A stretch of 64,000 nt of DNA, from assembly GCA_044464485.1 (NCBI GenBank), contig JBIQLG010000004.1, positions 62,001-126,000 of the forward strand, read 5' to 3'. The notes beneath the pieces were generated by a model. It did no database searches. It was given only the letters and a program-made list of their open reading frames with translations, and was not told where the DNA came from. The translations under genes were made by a program, and so were the position numbers. Below are positions 1 through 9,281 of this stretch, one piece after another. Every line of letters begins with the position of its first letter. Position 1 is the first letter of the stretch. Origin of the DNA: Terrimesophilobacter sp044464485 (GTDB lineage: Bacteria > Actinomycetota > Actinomycetes > Actinomycetales > Microbacteriaceae).

Positions 1-1
1 T

Positions 2-526
2 GCCGGCGCGTCGATCCTCGCGATCGGCTCCTACATCATCATCGGCTACTGGCAGGCGATTCAATCCTGTTACAGCCTGACGACGGATTCGGAAAACTAC
101 TTCAAGTGTTACGACGTGTCCTCGCCACTGGAGCTGGCGACGATTGCGGCGGCCATCGTGGGCGCGTTGATCGGGTTTCTCTGGTGGAACACTTCACCCG
201 CGCAGATCATGATGGGCGACACGGGAGCCTTTGCACTCGGTGGTGCACTCGCAGCTCTTGCGATACTGTCGCGCACGGAATTGCTGCTCGTGTTCATCGG
301 CGGACTGTTCGTCATCATCACGGGCCAGGTGATTGTGCAGCGAATCTACTTCAAGGCCACGAAGGGCAAACGCATTTGGAAATCCAGTCCGTACCACCAT
401 CACTTTGAAATGAAAGGCTGGCTCGAAGTGACGATCGTTGTCAGGTTCTGGATCATCGCGGGCCTTTTTGTCGGCGCAGGAGTCGGCTTGTTCTATCTCG
501 AGTGGCTTTCGGTCACCGCGAAGTGA
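2..526 (+). CDS. mraY: Phospho-N-acetylmuramoyl-pentapeptide transferase, C-terminal part (5' end outside window)
   Basis: MraY transfers phospho-MurNAc-pentapeptide from UDP to undecaprenyl phosphate, making lipid I at the inner face of the membrane. Only about 174 C-terminal residues are present, as the reading frame is open at the window edge. Visible family motifs are the NTSPAQIMMGDTGAFALGG loop and the basic HHHFEMKGW motif near the C terminus, with hydrophobic helices between and after them. The stop TGA overlaps the ATG of murD (TGATG), which is the usual dcw order mraY-murD. The identification is firm, and the N-terminal helices cannot be judged. Confidence 0.96.
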   Translation, partial: AGASILAIGSYIIIGYWQAIQSCYSLTTDSENYFKCYDVSSPLELATIAAAIVGALIGFLWWNTSPAQIMMGDTGAFALGGALAALAILSRTELLLVFIGGLFVIITGQVIVQRIYFKATKGKRIWKSSPYHHHFEMKGWLEVTIVVRFWIIAGLFVGAGVGLFYLEWLSVTAK

Positions 527-2043
527 TGGCCCGACGAGACCTGAACGGTCTGACAAGCTGGCATTCGGACTGGAGTGGACTTCGCGTTGTCGTACTGGGT
601 TCCGGGGTCTCGGGCTTTGCTGCCGCGGACACACTGGCGGAGTTGGGGTGCTCGATTCTCGTCGCGTCGGATTCCGCAGAACAGGCCACTCGGGAAATCC
701 TCAAGGTCATCGGCGTCGAACTCGTCGTCAGTGATCTCGCGGCAGGGATTCCCGCCGCTCTGACCGATTTCGACCCCGATCTCGTAATAGTGTCGCCTGG
801 GTTCTCACCGACCCATCCTGCGGTCCAATGGGCGCAGCTCGACGGTCGGACGGTCTGGGGCGATGTCGAACTCGCGTGGCGTGTGCGTGACAAGCTCGGT
901 CGACCGGCGGAGTGGATACTCGTCACCGGGACGAATGGGAAGACCACGACCGTGCAACTGACAGCATCCATTCTCGTCGCGGGCGGCGTTCGCGCGGCGC
1001 CGTGCGGCAACGTTGGCGTGCCGGTTTTGGACGCCATTCGCGACCCCTCGGGTTTTGATGTTCTGGTCGTGGAGCTGTCCAGTTTTCAGCTGCACTACCT
1101 TGGCGAGGTCGCACCCTGGGCGAGCGTGTGCCTCAACATCGCCGACGATCATCTCGACTGGCACGGATCCGTGGATGCCTACCGGAGCGCAAAGTCAAAA
1201 GTGTACGAAAACACGAAGATCGCCTGCCTCTTCAACAAAGACGATGCGCTGACACGTGAATTCGTGGAGAACGCGGACGTTCTGGAGGGCTGCAGAGCGA
1301 TTGGTTTCGGCCTCGGGGTGCCGGGCCCGAGCGACCTCGGCATTGTGGATGGCATCGTGTGCGACCGAGCGTTCATCGAAGATCGCCACAACACAGCGCG
1401 CGAACTTGTGACGTTGGCGGAGCTTGCGGATGTGGGCCTTTCGAGCCGCCACATGCTCGCGAACGTTCTCGCAGCTTCCGCGCTCGCGCTGTCCTACGGA
1501 GTGCAGCCCGCGGCAATCCGGGACGCCGTCATGCAGTTTCGACCGGACCATCATCGGTCGGAAGTTGTGGCCACAAAAGATGGTGTGTCATGGGTTAACG
1601 ATTCGAAGGCAACTAACGCCCACGCCGCGCTCGCCTCGCTCGAAAGTTTTGATTCGATCGTGTGGATTGTGGGCGGACTGCTCAAGGGAACCTCCCTGGA
1701 CGCGCTCATCGAATCAGTTGCCCCACGGCTGCGGGCGGCTGTCGTGATCGGGCGAGATCGATCGAGCATCCTCCAATCATTCGCGCGACACGCCCCGCAA
1801 CTGCCCATTTTCGAAGTCGAAACGACTGACACTAAAGACGTGATGCCTGCCGCCGCACGTCTGGCGGGAAAGCTTGCGAGGGCCGGAGACGCAGTGCTGT
1901 TGGCGCCGGCGGCGGCGTCGATGGACCAGTTTCGCAATTATGCGGAGCGGGGAGCAGAATTTGTTCTCGCCGTGAAGGAACTTTTGGAAGGAAGCGCCGA
2001 TGACGACAAGCCTTCCTCGTCCCCGACGGACGCCGGAGCCTGA
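526..2043 (+). CDS. murD: UDP-N-acetylmuramoylalanine--D-glutamate ligase
   Basis: MurD adds D-glutamate to UDP-MurNAc-L-Ala in the cytoplasm. The 505-residue protein starts with a Rossmann-like UDP-binding segment (VVVLGSGVSGFAAADTLAELG). The ATP-binding loop VTGTNGKTTTVQ follows, then the NDSKATNAHA motif typical of MurD. I placed the start at the ATG overlapping the mraY stop (TGATG). An upstream GTG at 502 would add eight residues but lies inside mraY. The 3' end overlaps ftsW by 44 bases, so the pair is probably translationally coupled. Confidence 0.96.
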   Translation: MARRDLNGLTSWHSDWSGLRVVVLGSGVSGFAAADTLAELGCSILVASDSAEQATREILKVIGVELVVSDLAAGIPAALTDFDPDLVIVSPGFSPTHPAVQWAQLDGRTVWGDVELAWRVRDKLGRPAEWILVTGTNGKTTTVQLTASILVAGGVRAAPCGNVGVPVLDAIRDPSGFDVLVVELSSFQLHYLGEVAPWASVCLNIADDHLDWHGSVDAYRSAKSKVYENTKIACLFNKDDALTREFVENADVLEGCRAIGFGLGVPGPSDLGIVDGIVCDRAFIEDRHNTARELVTLAELADVGLSSRHMLANVLAASALALSYGVQPAAIRDAVMQFRPDHHRSEVVATKDGVSWVNDSKATNAHAALASLESFDSIVWIVGGLLKGTSLDALIESVAPRLRAAVVIGRDRSSILQSFARHAPQLPIFEVETTDTKDVMPAAARLAGKLARAGDAVLLAPAAASMDQFRNYAERGAEFVLAVKELLEGSADDDKPSSSPTDAGA

Positions 2044-3226
2044 CGAGTCTCCATCGTCCGGCGGATCGTCCGTACCGTCAGTACTTGTCGCGGTGAGGCG
2101 AATCTTCGGGTCCGAAAACGGCGATTACTACCTTGTTTTGGGTGCAACGCTTTTTCTCGTGATTTTTGGCCTGGTCATGGTTCTTTCGTCATCGTCAGTT
2201 GAATCACTCAAGGCGAACGATGATCCGTTTACGGGATTTCTGCGCCAGGGAATGTTCGCGCTGCTCGGCATCCCGGTCATGTTTGTCGCGGCCAGACTTC
2301 CTACCACCTTCTGGAAGCGCTGGGCCGGCCTGGCGATCCTGGTTTCCCTCGTGCTCCAACTGCTCGTTGTGGCGACGAATTTGGGAATCGAGCATAACGG
2401 TAACCGGAACTGGATCGCACTGGGGTCGGTGTCGTTTCAGCCGTCAGAGCTCGTGAAAGTTGCGCTCGTGGTGTGGCTGGGGTTGATGCTCGCCAAGCGG
2501 CAGGACGTTCTCGATGACTGGCGCAACCTTATCCGTCCCATCGGAATAGTTTCCGTCATCGCCATCGGGCTTGTCATGCTGGGGGGCGACCTCGGCACGG
2601 CGATTATTCTCGTCGCCATTGTGCTGGGCGCGCTCTTTTTCGCTGGCGTGAAGCTTCGTCACCTTGCGGTTCCTGCTCTCGTGATGGCGGGCGCCGCGTT
2701 CATCATGACGATGTCGGGCGGTTCACGGCAGGACCGCATCCTTGCCTGGCAAAGTGGATGCGCAACTGACGGCGCGTATCACGGGTTATGCTGGCAAACT
2801 CTCCACGGTTGGTGGGCGCTCGCCTCTGGTGGGTTGTTCGGTGTGGGATTGGGTAACTCGAAAGCCAAGTGGTCATGGTTGCCCGAGGCGGACAACGATT
2901 TCATTTTCGCAATTATCGGCGAGGAACTCGGGCTGTTGGGTGCGATAGTGGTTCTCGCTTTGTTCGTTGTGCTCGCGTTCTCGTTCATCCGAATAATCCG
3001 CACATCGGCCGATCCGGCAGCCCGCATCACCGTGAGCGCGGTTCTCGTGTGGATCATTGCGCAGGCCTTCGTCAATATTGCGGTGGTGTTGGGTCTGCTT
3101 CCGGTGTTGGGCGTACCGTTGCCGTTGATTTCCGCAGGAGGTTCTGCACTTGTGACCTCCCTTCTGGCGATCGGAATTGTGCTCTCCTATGCGCGCCAGC
3201 CTCGAGTTGCGCGAGTGGGCCGGTGA
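2000..3226 (+). CDS. ftsW: SEDS-family peptidoglycan glycosyltransferase FtsW
   Basis: FtsW polymerises lipid II into glycan strands at the division site together with its class b PBP. The 408-residue protein has an unstructured, proline-rich cytoplasmic N terminus of about 45 residues. Around ten hydrophobic segments follow, with SEDS motifs including NRNWI, FQPSELVK, the large loop GCATDGAYHGLCWQTLHGWW, NDFIFAIIGEELGLLG and PLISAGGSAL. The GGAAGG before the ATG is a good ribosome binding site although the start lies inside murD. RodA is the only close alternative, and the position between murD and murG favours FtsW. Confidence 0.95.
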   Translation: MTTSLPRPRRTPEPDESPSSGGSSVPSVLVAVRRIFGSENGDYYLVLGATLFLVIFGLVMVLSSSSVESLKANDDPFTGFLRQGMFALLGIPVMFVAARLPTTFWKRWAGLAILVSLVLQLLVVATNLGIEHNGNRNWIALGSVSFQPSELVKVALVVWLGLMLAKRQDVLDDWRNLIRPIGIVSVIAIGLVMLGGDLGTAIILVAIVLGALFFAGVKLRHLAVPALVMAGAAFIMTMSGGSRQDRILAWQSGCATDGAYHGLCWQTLHGWWALASGGLFGVGLGNSKAKWSWLPEADNDFIFAIIGEELGLLGAIVVLALFVVLAFSFIRIIRTSADPAARITVSAVLVWIIAQAFVNIAVVLGLLPVLGVPLPLISAGGSALVTSLLAIGIVLSYARQPRVARVGR

Positions 3227-4314
3227 CGGCCTATCTTCTCGCCGGCGGGGGCACCACCGGTCACATAAACCCGTTGCTCGCGGTAGCGGATCGTCTTCGA
3301 TCGCAGAGTCCTTCCTCGGAAATATTTGTGCTGGGAACTGCGAGCGGCCTGGAGTCGCGGCTCGTGCCCGAGCGCGGCTATGAGCTCCTCACGATCGAAA
3401 AAGTTCCTTTGCCACGCAGAATCAGCGCCGACATTGTTCGATTTCCCAGCAAGCTGGCGCGCGCAGTGCGCGAGATTCGCGTCATCATCCGGGAACGCAA
3501 AATTGACATCGTGGTGGGGTTTGGTGGCTTCGTGTCGGCTCCTGCCTACCTTGCGGCGTGGCGAGAGAAGTGCACCATTGTCGTGCACGAGGCCAATGCG
3601 GTTCCCGGTTTTGCGAATCGGGTGGGCAGCCTGCTCACGCGCTTTGTCGGCGTTGCGTTCCCGGGCACGAAACTCAGGAACGCACGGGTTGTGGGGATGC
3701 CTTTGTCGACGGCAATCGAAGGCCTGGATCCGCGTGCACGCCGCGCAGAGGCAAGAGAGTTCTTCGACCTTGACCCCGCAATGCCGTTGCTCCTCGTGAC
3801 GGGAGGGTCGCAAGGGGCGCGAAGCATCAATGAAACCATTTCAGCGGAAATCGCGAGCATTTTGGCAACCGGATGGAGTGTCCTGCACATTGTCGGAGGT
3901 AGGTCCGAATTGCGCGATACCGGACTGGCAAACTACCGCATCGTGCCGTACTGCGACCGCATGGATTTGGCATTTTCCGCGGCCGAGCTTGCGATCGCCC
4001 GAGCAGGTTCTGCAACAGTGAGTGAACTCACTGCCCTGGCTATTCCGGCCGTCTACGTGCCGCTGCCGATTGGCAATGGTGAACAGCGCCGAAACGTCGA
4101 CTCCGTCGTTGACGCCGGAGGAGCAATTGCCGTGAGGAACTCCGACTTTACGCCGGAATGGATTCGCGACTCGCTCGTGCCGTTGCTTCGAAACCCCACG
4201 AAAATCGCGGAACTGACGGCCAGGACATCCGCAATCGGGATGCGGGATGGAACGGCGAAAACAGTCGCGCTCATCTCTGAAGCGTGTGACCGCGGGAGAG
4301 GAGGGACCAGTTGA
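3223..4314 (+). CDS. murG: Undecaprenyldiphospho-muramoylpentapeptide beta-N-acetylglucosaminyltransferase
   Basis: MurG adds GlcNAc to lipid I, forming lipid II, as a peripheral GT28 enzyme on the inner leaflet. The GTG start overlaps the ftsW stop (GTGA) and gives a 363-residue protein. It opens with the diagnostic LLAGGGTTGHINPLLAVADRL loop. Further family segments are the VGFGGFVSAPAYLAA region, LLVTGGSQGARSINETI, and a C-terminal donor-binding part with RAGSATVSEL and ending PLPIGNGEQ. The reading frame is open for 118 further codons upstream, but that part is antisense-like sequence within ftsW and is not MurG. Confidence 0.96.
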   Translation: MTAYLLAGGGTTGHINPLLAVADRLRSQSPSSEIFVLGTASGLESRLVPERGYELLTIEKVPLPRRISADIVRFPSKLARAVREIRVIIRERKIDIVVGFGGFVSAPAYLAAWREKCTIVVHEANAVPGFANRVGSLLTRFVGVAFPGTKLRNARVVGMPLSTAIEGLDPRARRAEAREFFDLDPAMPLLLVTGGSQGARSINETISAEIASILATGWSVLHIVGGRSELRDTGLANYRIVPYCDRMDLAFSAAELAIARAGSATVSELTALAIPAVYVPLPIGNGEQRRNVDSVVDAGGAIAVRNSDFTPEWIRDSLVPLLRNPTKIAELTARTSAIGMRDGTAKTVALISEACDRGRGGTS

Positions 4315-5732
4315 TCAAGACGGATTTTCGCCAGGAGATGCCTGATTCTCCCCGGCATGTTCACTTCATCGGCATTGGCGGAGCAGGTATGAGCGGTATT
4401 GCTCGGCTCTTTGCCGAGTCGAAGCTGACCGTTACCGGGTCGGATGTTCGCGAGAGCCATGCGGTGGATTCGCTGCGCAAGCTTGGCGTGCGCGTGACGA
4501 TCGGACACGACGCCAGGGCGGTGGGCAGCGCCGACACCGTGGTGGTCTCCGGAGCAATCGGTGAAGACAACCCCGAGTTTTTACACGCACAGCACCGGGG
4601 GATTCCCGTGGTCCATCGCGCGGTCGCTCTCGCGTGGCTGACGAGGGGTCACCGAGTTGTAGCGGTGGCCGGAGCCCACGGAAAGACCACGTCGACGGCG
4701 ATGATCGTGTGCGCACTGCGCGCGTTAGGGAAGGACCCCGGCTTTGTCAATGGCGGCGTCATCAGTTCGCTGGGTGTGAGCGCGATGGCCGGATCCGACG
4801 AACTTTTCGTTGTCGAGGCCGATGAATCTGACGGCTCCTTTTTGTTGTACGCGACCTCGATTGCGTTGATTACCAACGTCGACCCGGACCATCTCGACCA
4901 TTTCGGCAGCGAAGCGGCGTTCACGGATGCGTTCGCGCTTTTTGCCTCTAACGCGCGCGAGGCCATAGTGCTGTCTTCGGATGATCCCGGTGCTCAGGAA
5001 GTTGCGCAACGAATTTCCTCACGCGACTTACTGACGTTTGGCCAAGCAGACGCCGCCGTTGTTCGCGTTCATTCCCTCAACGAGGGGCCGACCGTGTCGT
5101 TCTCGATCCAGTGGCAGGGCCGCGAATACCCGGTGTCCCTGAAGGTACCCGGGCGGCACAATGCGCTGAATGCTGCTGGTGCGTTCGGTGTGCTCATGGC
5201 TCTCGGGTTCGGCCCTGAGGATGCAGTGCGGGCTCTCGGCACTTTTTCCGGCACCGAGCGTCGTTTCGAATTTCGCGGGGAGGCCCGCGGCGTGCGCGTC
5301 TTCGACGATTTCGCGCACCATCCGACCGAAGTTTCCGCGGCGCTCAGCGGTGCCCGATCAGTTGTCGGCGATGGAAGAATCATTCTCATTTTTCAACCGC
5401 ACCTGTTCAGTAGAACTCGACTCATGGCGCACGAATTTGCGAGCGTGCTGGAGCGCAATGCGGACGCGACGATTGTGGTGCCGATTTATGCCGCGCGGGA
5501 GGAACCGGAACCAGGGGTATCAGGAAGGCTCATCACCAATGAGTTTGCTGACTCTTCTCGCGCCGAATACGTCGATTCCTGGACGATCGCGGTTCAGCGC
5601 GCAACTCAGCTCGCCGAACCGGGTGACGTGGTGATGACCATGGGCGGCGGGGATGTCTACGGGCTGATTCCCGAACTCCTCGGCGCTTTGCGTGCCAGGC
5701 AGTCGACGGACCGTGAATCGAACGGTGAATGA
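4311..5732 (+). CDS. murC: UDP-N-acetylmuramate--L-alanine ligase
   Basis: MurC adds L-alanine to UDP-MurNAc, the first peptide step of the precursor. The protein has 473 residues and starts at a TTG overlapping the murG stop (TTGA). The choice is supported by a strong GAGAGGAGGG ribosome binding site just upstream. It has the N-terminal HFIGIGGAGMSGIARLFAESK dinucleotide-like fold, the ATP loop VAGAHGKTTSTAMI, an EADESDGSF motif and the C-terminal DDFAHHPTEVSAAL segment, all as in the MurC family. The order murG-murC-ftsQ-ftsZ is the standard one for actinobacteria. Confidence 0.96.
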   Translation: MIKTDFRQEMPDSPRHVHFIGIGGAGMSGIARLFAESKLTVTGSDVRESHAVDSLRKLGVRVTIGHDARAVGSADTVVVSGAIGEDNPEFLHAQHRGIPVVHRAVALAWLTRGHRVVAVAGAHGKTTSTAMIVCALRALGKDPGFVNGGVISSLGVSAMAGSDELFVVEADESDGSFLLYATSIALITNVDPDHLDHFGSEAAFTDAFALFASNAREAIVLSSDDPGAQEVAQRISSRDLLTFGQADAAVVRVHSLNEGPTVSFSIQWQGREYPVSLKVPGRHNALNAAGAFGVLMALGFGPEDAVRALGTFSGTERRFEFRGEARGVRVFDDFAHHPTEVSAALSGARSVVGDGRIILIFQPHLFSRTRLMAHEFASVLERNADATIVVPIYAAREEPEPGVSGRLITNEFADSSRAEYVDSWTIAVQRATQLAEPGDVVMTMGGGDVYGLIPELLGALRARQSTDRESNGE

Positions 5733-6664
5733 TGAAGCGACCCGAGGGTTTCGATGCAAAATCGGGGCGGCCAGATTCATCGCCCACGCCGTCGGCGGGC
5801 CGGAAGCGACCTCCTCGCCGCAACGTTGCGCCGATCACGTCGAAACAGATTCCGCCGCGACGGATCGAGGAGCGGGCTGCCGTCCCGGATCGATCTGCTC
5901 GAGCCGCGGCACGCTCAAGCGCCAGAGAGCGACGCCGGTTTGAACGTCGCGAAGTGCTCCGGTTTACTCGCCGCTCGCGTCATAGGCGTCTCGGGTGGTC
6001 GATGGCGATCGGCATTCTTGCCGTTTTAGTCGCCATGCTCCTGGTCGCGATTTATTCGCCACTTCTCGCTCTTCGCACCATTGACGTTGAGGGCACATCC
6101 AAGGTGAACCCCGACGACGTGCGCAAAGCCCTCGAAAGCCAGTTGGGAACTCCGCTCGCATTACTCGACTTTGGCACATTGCGATCCGACCTGGATCAGT
6201 TCCCGTTGATTCGCAGTTTTTCCACGGAAATCGTGCCGCCGTCGACGCTGAGAGTTCACATTGTGGAGCGTTCACCGGTTGGCGTCATCACGACATCCTC
6301 TGGCTTTGCCGTCGTCGATCCGGCTGGAGTTGTTCTGGATACTCCGTCCACTCGGCCAGAAGGGGTTCCCCTGATCCAGCTGGCTGGCGCCGGTACGGAT
6401 TCCGTGGCATTCACGGCGGTTGTCAATGTGATTCTCGCGCTTCCCGATTCGATCCGGTCTCAGGTGGACATTGCGCAGGCGTCGTCCCGAGACGATGTAC
6501 GGCTCATTCTTCGCGGTGCCGGACAGCACGTTGTGTGGGGGAGCCCCGAACGATCCGCGCTCAAGGCGCGCGTTTTGGCGGATTTGATGGCGACGCAAGA
6601 CGCTTCAGCTCGCGTTGAATTTGATGTGTCGGCACCGCTGAGCCCTGTCGTTCGGCCCGGCTAG
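5729..6664 (+). CDS. ftsQ: Cell division protein FtsQ/DivIB
   Basis: FtsQ is a bitopic divisome protein that links early and late division proteins. The 311-residue sequence has an unusually long, basic, arginine- and proline-rich cytoplasmic tail (about 90 residues). One transmembrane helix follows (roughly 92-115), then a POTRA domain (LALRTIDVEGTSKVNPDDV onward) and a beta domain ending near residue 300. The ATG overlaps the murC stop (ATGA), and a second ATG follows directly. The tail composition is typical of actinobacterial FtsQ. No catalytic role is expected. Confidence 0.93.
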   Translation: MMKRPEGFDAKSGRPDSSPTPSAGRKRPPRRNVAPITSKQIPPRRIEERAAVPDRSARAAARSSARERRRFERREVLRFTRRSRHRRLGWSMAIGILAVLVAMLLVAIYSPLLALRTIDVEGTSKVNPDDVRKALESQLGTPLALLDFGTLRSDLDQFPLIRSFSTEIVPPSTLRVHIVERSPVGVITTSSGFAVVDPAGVVLDTPSTRPEGVPLIQLAGAGTDSVAFTAVVNVILALPDSIRSQVDIAQASSRDDVRLILRGAGQHVVWGSPERSALKARVLADLMATQDASARVEFDVSAPLSPVVRPG

Positions 6665-6840
6665 CATCCGGCGTTCGCCAATTCCTTCGCGGGGGCTGGG
6701 GAACACACGTGAACTTCGCGACACGCGGGAGAGCTTGCTGGTCCGTGGGGCACGTCGCGCTTACCGTCAGGTCAGGAAATGCATACTGAGCATGACTTTA
6801 AACGTCAAGTAGAACTTGAGAGTATCGCCGGAGGCCGGAA
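6665..6840 (+). promoter_or_regulatory. ftsQ-ftsZ intergenic region with a candidate ftsZ promoter
   Basis: The 176 bases between ftsQ and ftsZ hold no gene. A plausible promoter is TTACCG at 6761-6766 and TACTGA at 6784-6789 with 17 bases between them. GGAGG at 6830-6834 is the ribosome binding site for the GTG start of ftsZ. A separate ftsZ promoter at this place is common in actinobacteria. The hexamers themselves are weak matches. Confidence 0.35.
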
Positions 6841-8016
6841 GTGACATCGAACCAAAACTACCTCGCCGTGATCAAGGTCGTGGGTATCGGCGGTGGCGGC
6901 GTCAATGCCGTGAACCGAATGATCGAGCTCGGCTTGCGCGGTGTGGAGTTCATTGCCATCAATACCGATGCTCAGGCGCTCCTGATGAGCGACGCAGACG
7001 TCAAACTCGATGTAGGTCGCGAACTGACGCGCGGTCTGGGTGCGGGGGCGGACCCCGAAGTTGGGCGCCGCGCTGCAGAAGATCACGCCGAAGAGATTGA
7101 AGAAGCTCTTGCCGGTGCCGACATGGTTTTCGTCACCGCGGGCGAGGGTGGTGGAACCGGTACCGGCGGGGCGCCGGTCATTGCACGTATCGCAAAGTCA
7201 ATTGGGGCATTGACGATCGGTGTCGTCACTCGGCCGTTCGGCTTTGAAGGCAAACGCCGCGCAGCTCAGGCGGAAGTTGGCGTTGCCGCGTTGAAGAGCG
7301 AAGTCGACACCCTCATCGTGGTGCCCAACGATCGACTCCTTGAGATCAGCGACAGAGGAATCAGTTTTCTGGAAGCCTTTGCCACCGCGGATCAGGTGCT
7401 TCTCGCGGGTGTACAGGGAATTACCGATCTCATTACGACGCCGGGACTCATCAACCTCGACTTTGCCGACGTCAAATCGGTGATGCAGGGCGCGGGTTCC
7501 GCGCTCATGGGTATCGGTTCGTCGCGGGGAGCGGATCGGGCGATCAAGGCTGCGGAGCTCGCTGTGGCAAGCCCACTCCTGGAGGCGAGTATCGACGGGG
7601 CGCACGGAGTGCTGTTGTCCATCCAGGGCGGATCAAATCTCGGGATATTCGAGATCAATGATGCCGCGCGACTGGTCCAGGAAGCGGTGCACCCCGAGGC
7701 GAACATTATTTTCGGGGCGGTCATCGATGACACCCTCGGAGACGAAGTTCGCGTCACTGTGATTGCCGCAGGTTTCGACGGGGGAGAGCCGTCCTCGCGC
7801 AAACCGGAGCGTCGGTCCAACTACGTGATGGCGGGCGCCGCGGCTTCTGAGGTCTCTGCAGACGCCACGGCAGAGTACGAACGCGGTTTCGCTGCATCCG
7901 AAGGATTGAGCCAGACGTCGTCGTGGACAGCGGAACCGGATGTGCCCGCCGTTGCCAGCGACCCCGCCTTTGACGACGACGGCGACGACTTGGATATTCC
8001 AGACTTCCTGAAATGA
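6841..8016 (+). CDS. ftsZ: Cell division GTPase FtsZ
   Basis: FtsZ is the tubulin-like GTPase that forms the cytokinetic ring. The 391-residue protein carries the tubulin signature GGGTGTGG at about residues 103-110. The T7 catalytic segment follows (NLDFADVKSVM). A disordered acidic linker of about 65 residues then leads to the conserved C-terminal peptide DDLDIPDFLK. In actinobacteria this peptide binds SepF, encoded two genes downstream, because FtsA is absent. The GTG start is supported by GGAGG six bases upstream. The stop overlaps the yggS start (ATGA). Confidence 0.98.
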   Translation: MTSNQNYLAVIKVVGIGGGGVNAVNRMIELGLRGVEFIAINTDAQALLMSDADVKLDVGRELTRGLGAGADPEVGRRAAEDHAEEIEEALAGADMVFVTAGEGGGTGTGGAPVIARIAKSIGALTIGVVTRPFGFEGKRRAAQAEVGVAALKSEVDTLIVVPNDRLLEISDRGISFLEAFATADQVLLAGVQGITDLITTPGLINLDFADVKSVMQGAGSALMGIGSSRGADRAIKAAELAVASPLLEASIDGAHGVLLSIQGGSNLGIFEINDAARLVQEAVHPEANIIFGAVIDDTLGDEVRVTVIAAGFDGGEPSSRKPERRSNYVMAGAAASEVSADATAEYERGFAASEGLSQTSSWTAEPDVPAVASDPAFDDDGDDLDIPDFLK

Positions 8017-8699
8017 CGGAGCGCGCGAGAGACACTCTTGCCGAGCGTCTGGAGGCTGTCCAGGACGGCATTTCCAACGCGGCGAGAGACGCCGGCCGCA
8101 GCACCGAAGACATCTCTACGATCGTTGTCACAAAGTTCCACCCCGCCTCTCTCGTGCGGGAACTGGTGGCATTGGGGGTCAGGGATTTTGGTGAAAGCCG
8201 CCATCAGGAAGCGCGGTCCAAGGTTGCCGAACTTTCAGATCTCGACGTGACTTGGCACTTCGTGGGTCAGGTGCAAAGCAAAAAGGCCCGGCAGGTAGCG
8301 CAATACAGCCAGGTGATCCACTCGGTGGATCGGGCACCACTAGTGAACGCCCTTGCTTCGCAGGATGGATCCGTTGATTGCTTTCTGCAAATCAACCTCA
8401 CGGGCAATCCGTCGCGAGGGGGTGTCGCGCCGGATGAACTGGAACAGCTCGCGTCCCGGGCGCTTGTGACGCCGGGAATAAACGTGCTCGGCGTGATGGC
8501 GATAGCTCCGCTCGAGGAAAACCCACGCAGCGCCTTCGCGCGTGTTCGTGAATCGTCAGACCAGCTTCAAACCCTCATTCCCGACGCCAGATGGATTTCC
8601 GCCGGGATGTCGTCCGACTATCGCGAGGCCATCATGGAAGGCGCGACACACCTGCGCATTGGCACCGCAATCACGGGAAATCGCCCGCAAGCCGGTTAA
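8013..8699 (+). CDS. YggS family pyridoxal phosphate homeostasis protein
   Basis: This is a 228-residue PLP-binding alanine-racemase-fold protein of the YggS/PROSC family, which buffers free PLP and influences amino-acid pools. The PLP lysine lies in IVVTKFHPASLV. The GESRHQEARSK and WHFVGQVQSKKARQV segments and the C-terminal SAGMSSDYREAIMEGATHLRIGT phosphate-binding motif are all present. It overlaps ftsZ by four bases. In mycobacteria a YfiH/laccase-domain gene lies between these two genes, and here it is missing. It acts in the cytoplasm. Confidence 0.94.
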   Translation: MTERARDTLAERLEAVQDGISNAARDAGRSTEDISTIVVTKFHPASLVRELVALGVRDFGESRHQEARSKVAELSDLDVTWHFVGQVQSKKARQVAQYSQVIHSVDRAPLVNALASQDGSVDCFLQINLTGNPSRGGVAPDELEQLASRALVTPGINVLGVMAIAPLEENPRSAFARVRESSDQLQTLIPDARWISAGMSSDYREAIMEGATHLRIGTAITGNRPQAG

Positions 8700-8735
8700 T
8701 CTCGAAGTCAGGAGTTTCACAACTGGAGGCACACA

Positions 8736-9227
8736 ATGGCAAATCCGCTGCGTAAGACGATGGTCTATCTTGGCCTCGCGGATGAAGAATTTGATGACTA
8801 TGGGCAGGCGCAGGGTCCTGCGCAGCCGGCCATGCCTCAGCACAGTCAGCAGCAAACGGTGCAGCAATTGCCGCACCAGTCACAACGTGCTCCCGTGACC
8901 CCGCTGCGGCGCACGCCCCGTACCGTTGCGCCCGCAGCGGAAATGAACGAGATTCTTACCGTTCACCCGCGACAGTACAAGGATGCCCAGGTGATCGCGG
9001 AAAACTTCCGAGACGGCATTCCGGTCATCATCAACTTGTCGCAAATGAGCGAGTCGGAGGCGCGTCGCCTGGTGGATTTTGCAAGTGGGCTTTCGCAGGG
9101 CCTCTATGGGCGCATTGAGCGGGTAACCAGCAAGGTATTTTTGCTTTCTCCCGCCCACGTCGCCGTGAGCGGTGATCAGAGTGACGTAGAGTCGTCTGTC
9201 GATGCCTCTTTTTTCCCGGAAAATTGA
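8736..9227 (+). CDS. sepF: Cell division protein SepF
   Basis: SepF anchors FtsZ to the membrane and is the essential tether in actinobacteria. The 163-residue protein begins with the amphipathic membrane-binding helix MANPLRKTMVYLGLADEEFD. A glutamine/proline-rich linker (about 30-65) follows, and then the SepF core (ILTVHPRQYKDAQVIAENF, GIPVIINLSQMSESEARRLVDF). Its start is preceded by GGAGGC. The location between yggS and yggT is the standard actinobacterial arrangement. Confidence 0.95.
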   Translation: MANPLRKTMVYLGLADEEFDDYGQAQGPAQPAMPQHSQQQTVQQLPHQSQRAPVTPLRRTPRTVAPAAEMNEILTVHPRQYKDAQVIAENFRDGIPVIINLSQMSESEARRLVDFASGLSQGLYGRIERVTSKVFLLSPAHVAVSGDQSDVESSVDASFFPEN

Positions 9228-9281
9228 GCTAGCGCGCTACGACCTTAACGCTGCAACTTCGTAGGGAGAATCGAATATTTC

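Noticed and set aside
2869..3222. 118-codon in-frame extension upstream of murG
   Set aside because: It lies inside ftsW in another frame. MurG's conserved N terminus begins at the GTG overlapping the ftsW stop.
5692..5943. Alternative frames over the FtsQ N-terminal tail
   Set aside because: They are the out-of-frame reading of an Arg/Pro-rich disordered region. The FtsQ frame is supported by its ATGA overlap with murC.
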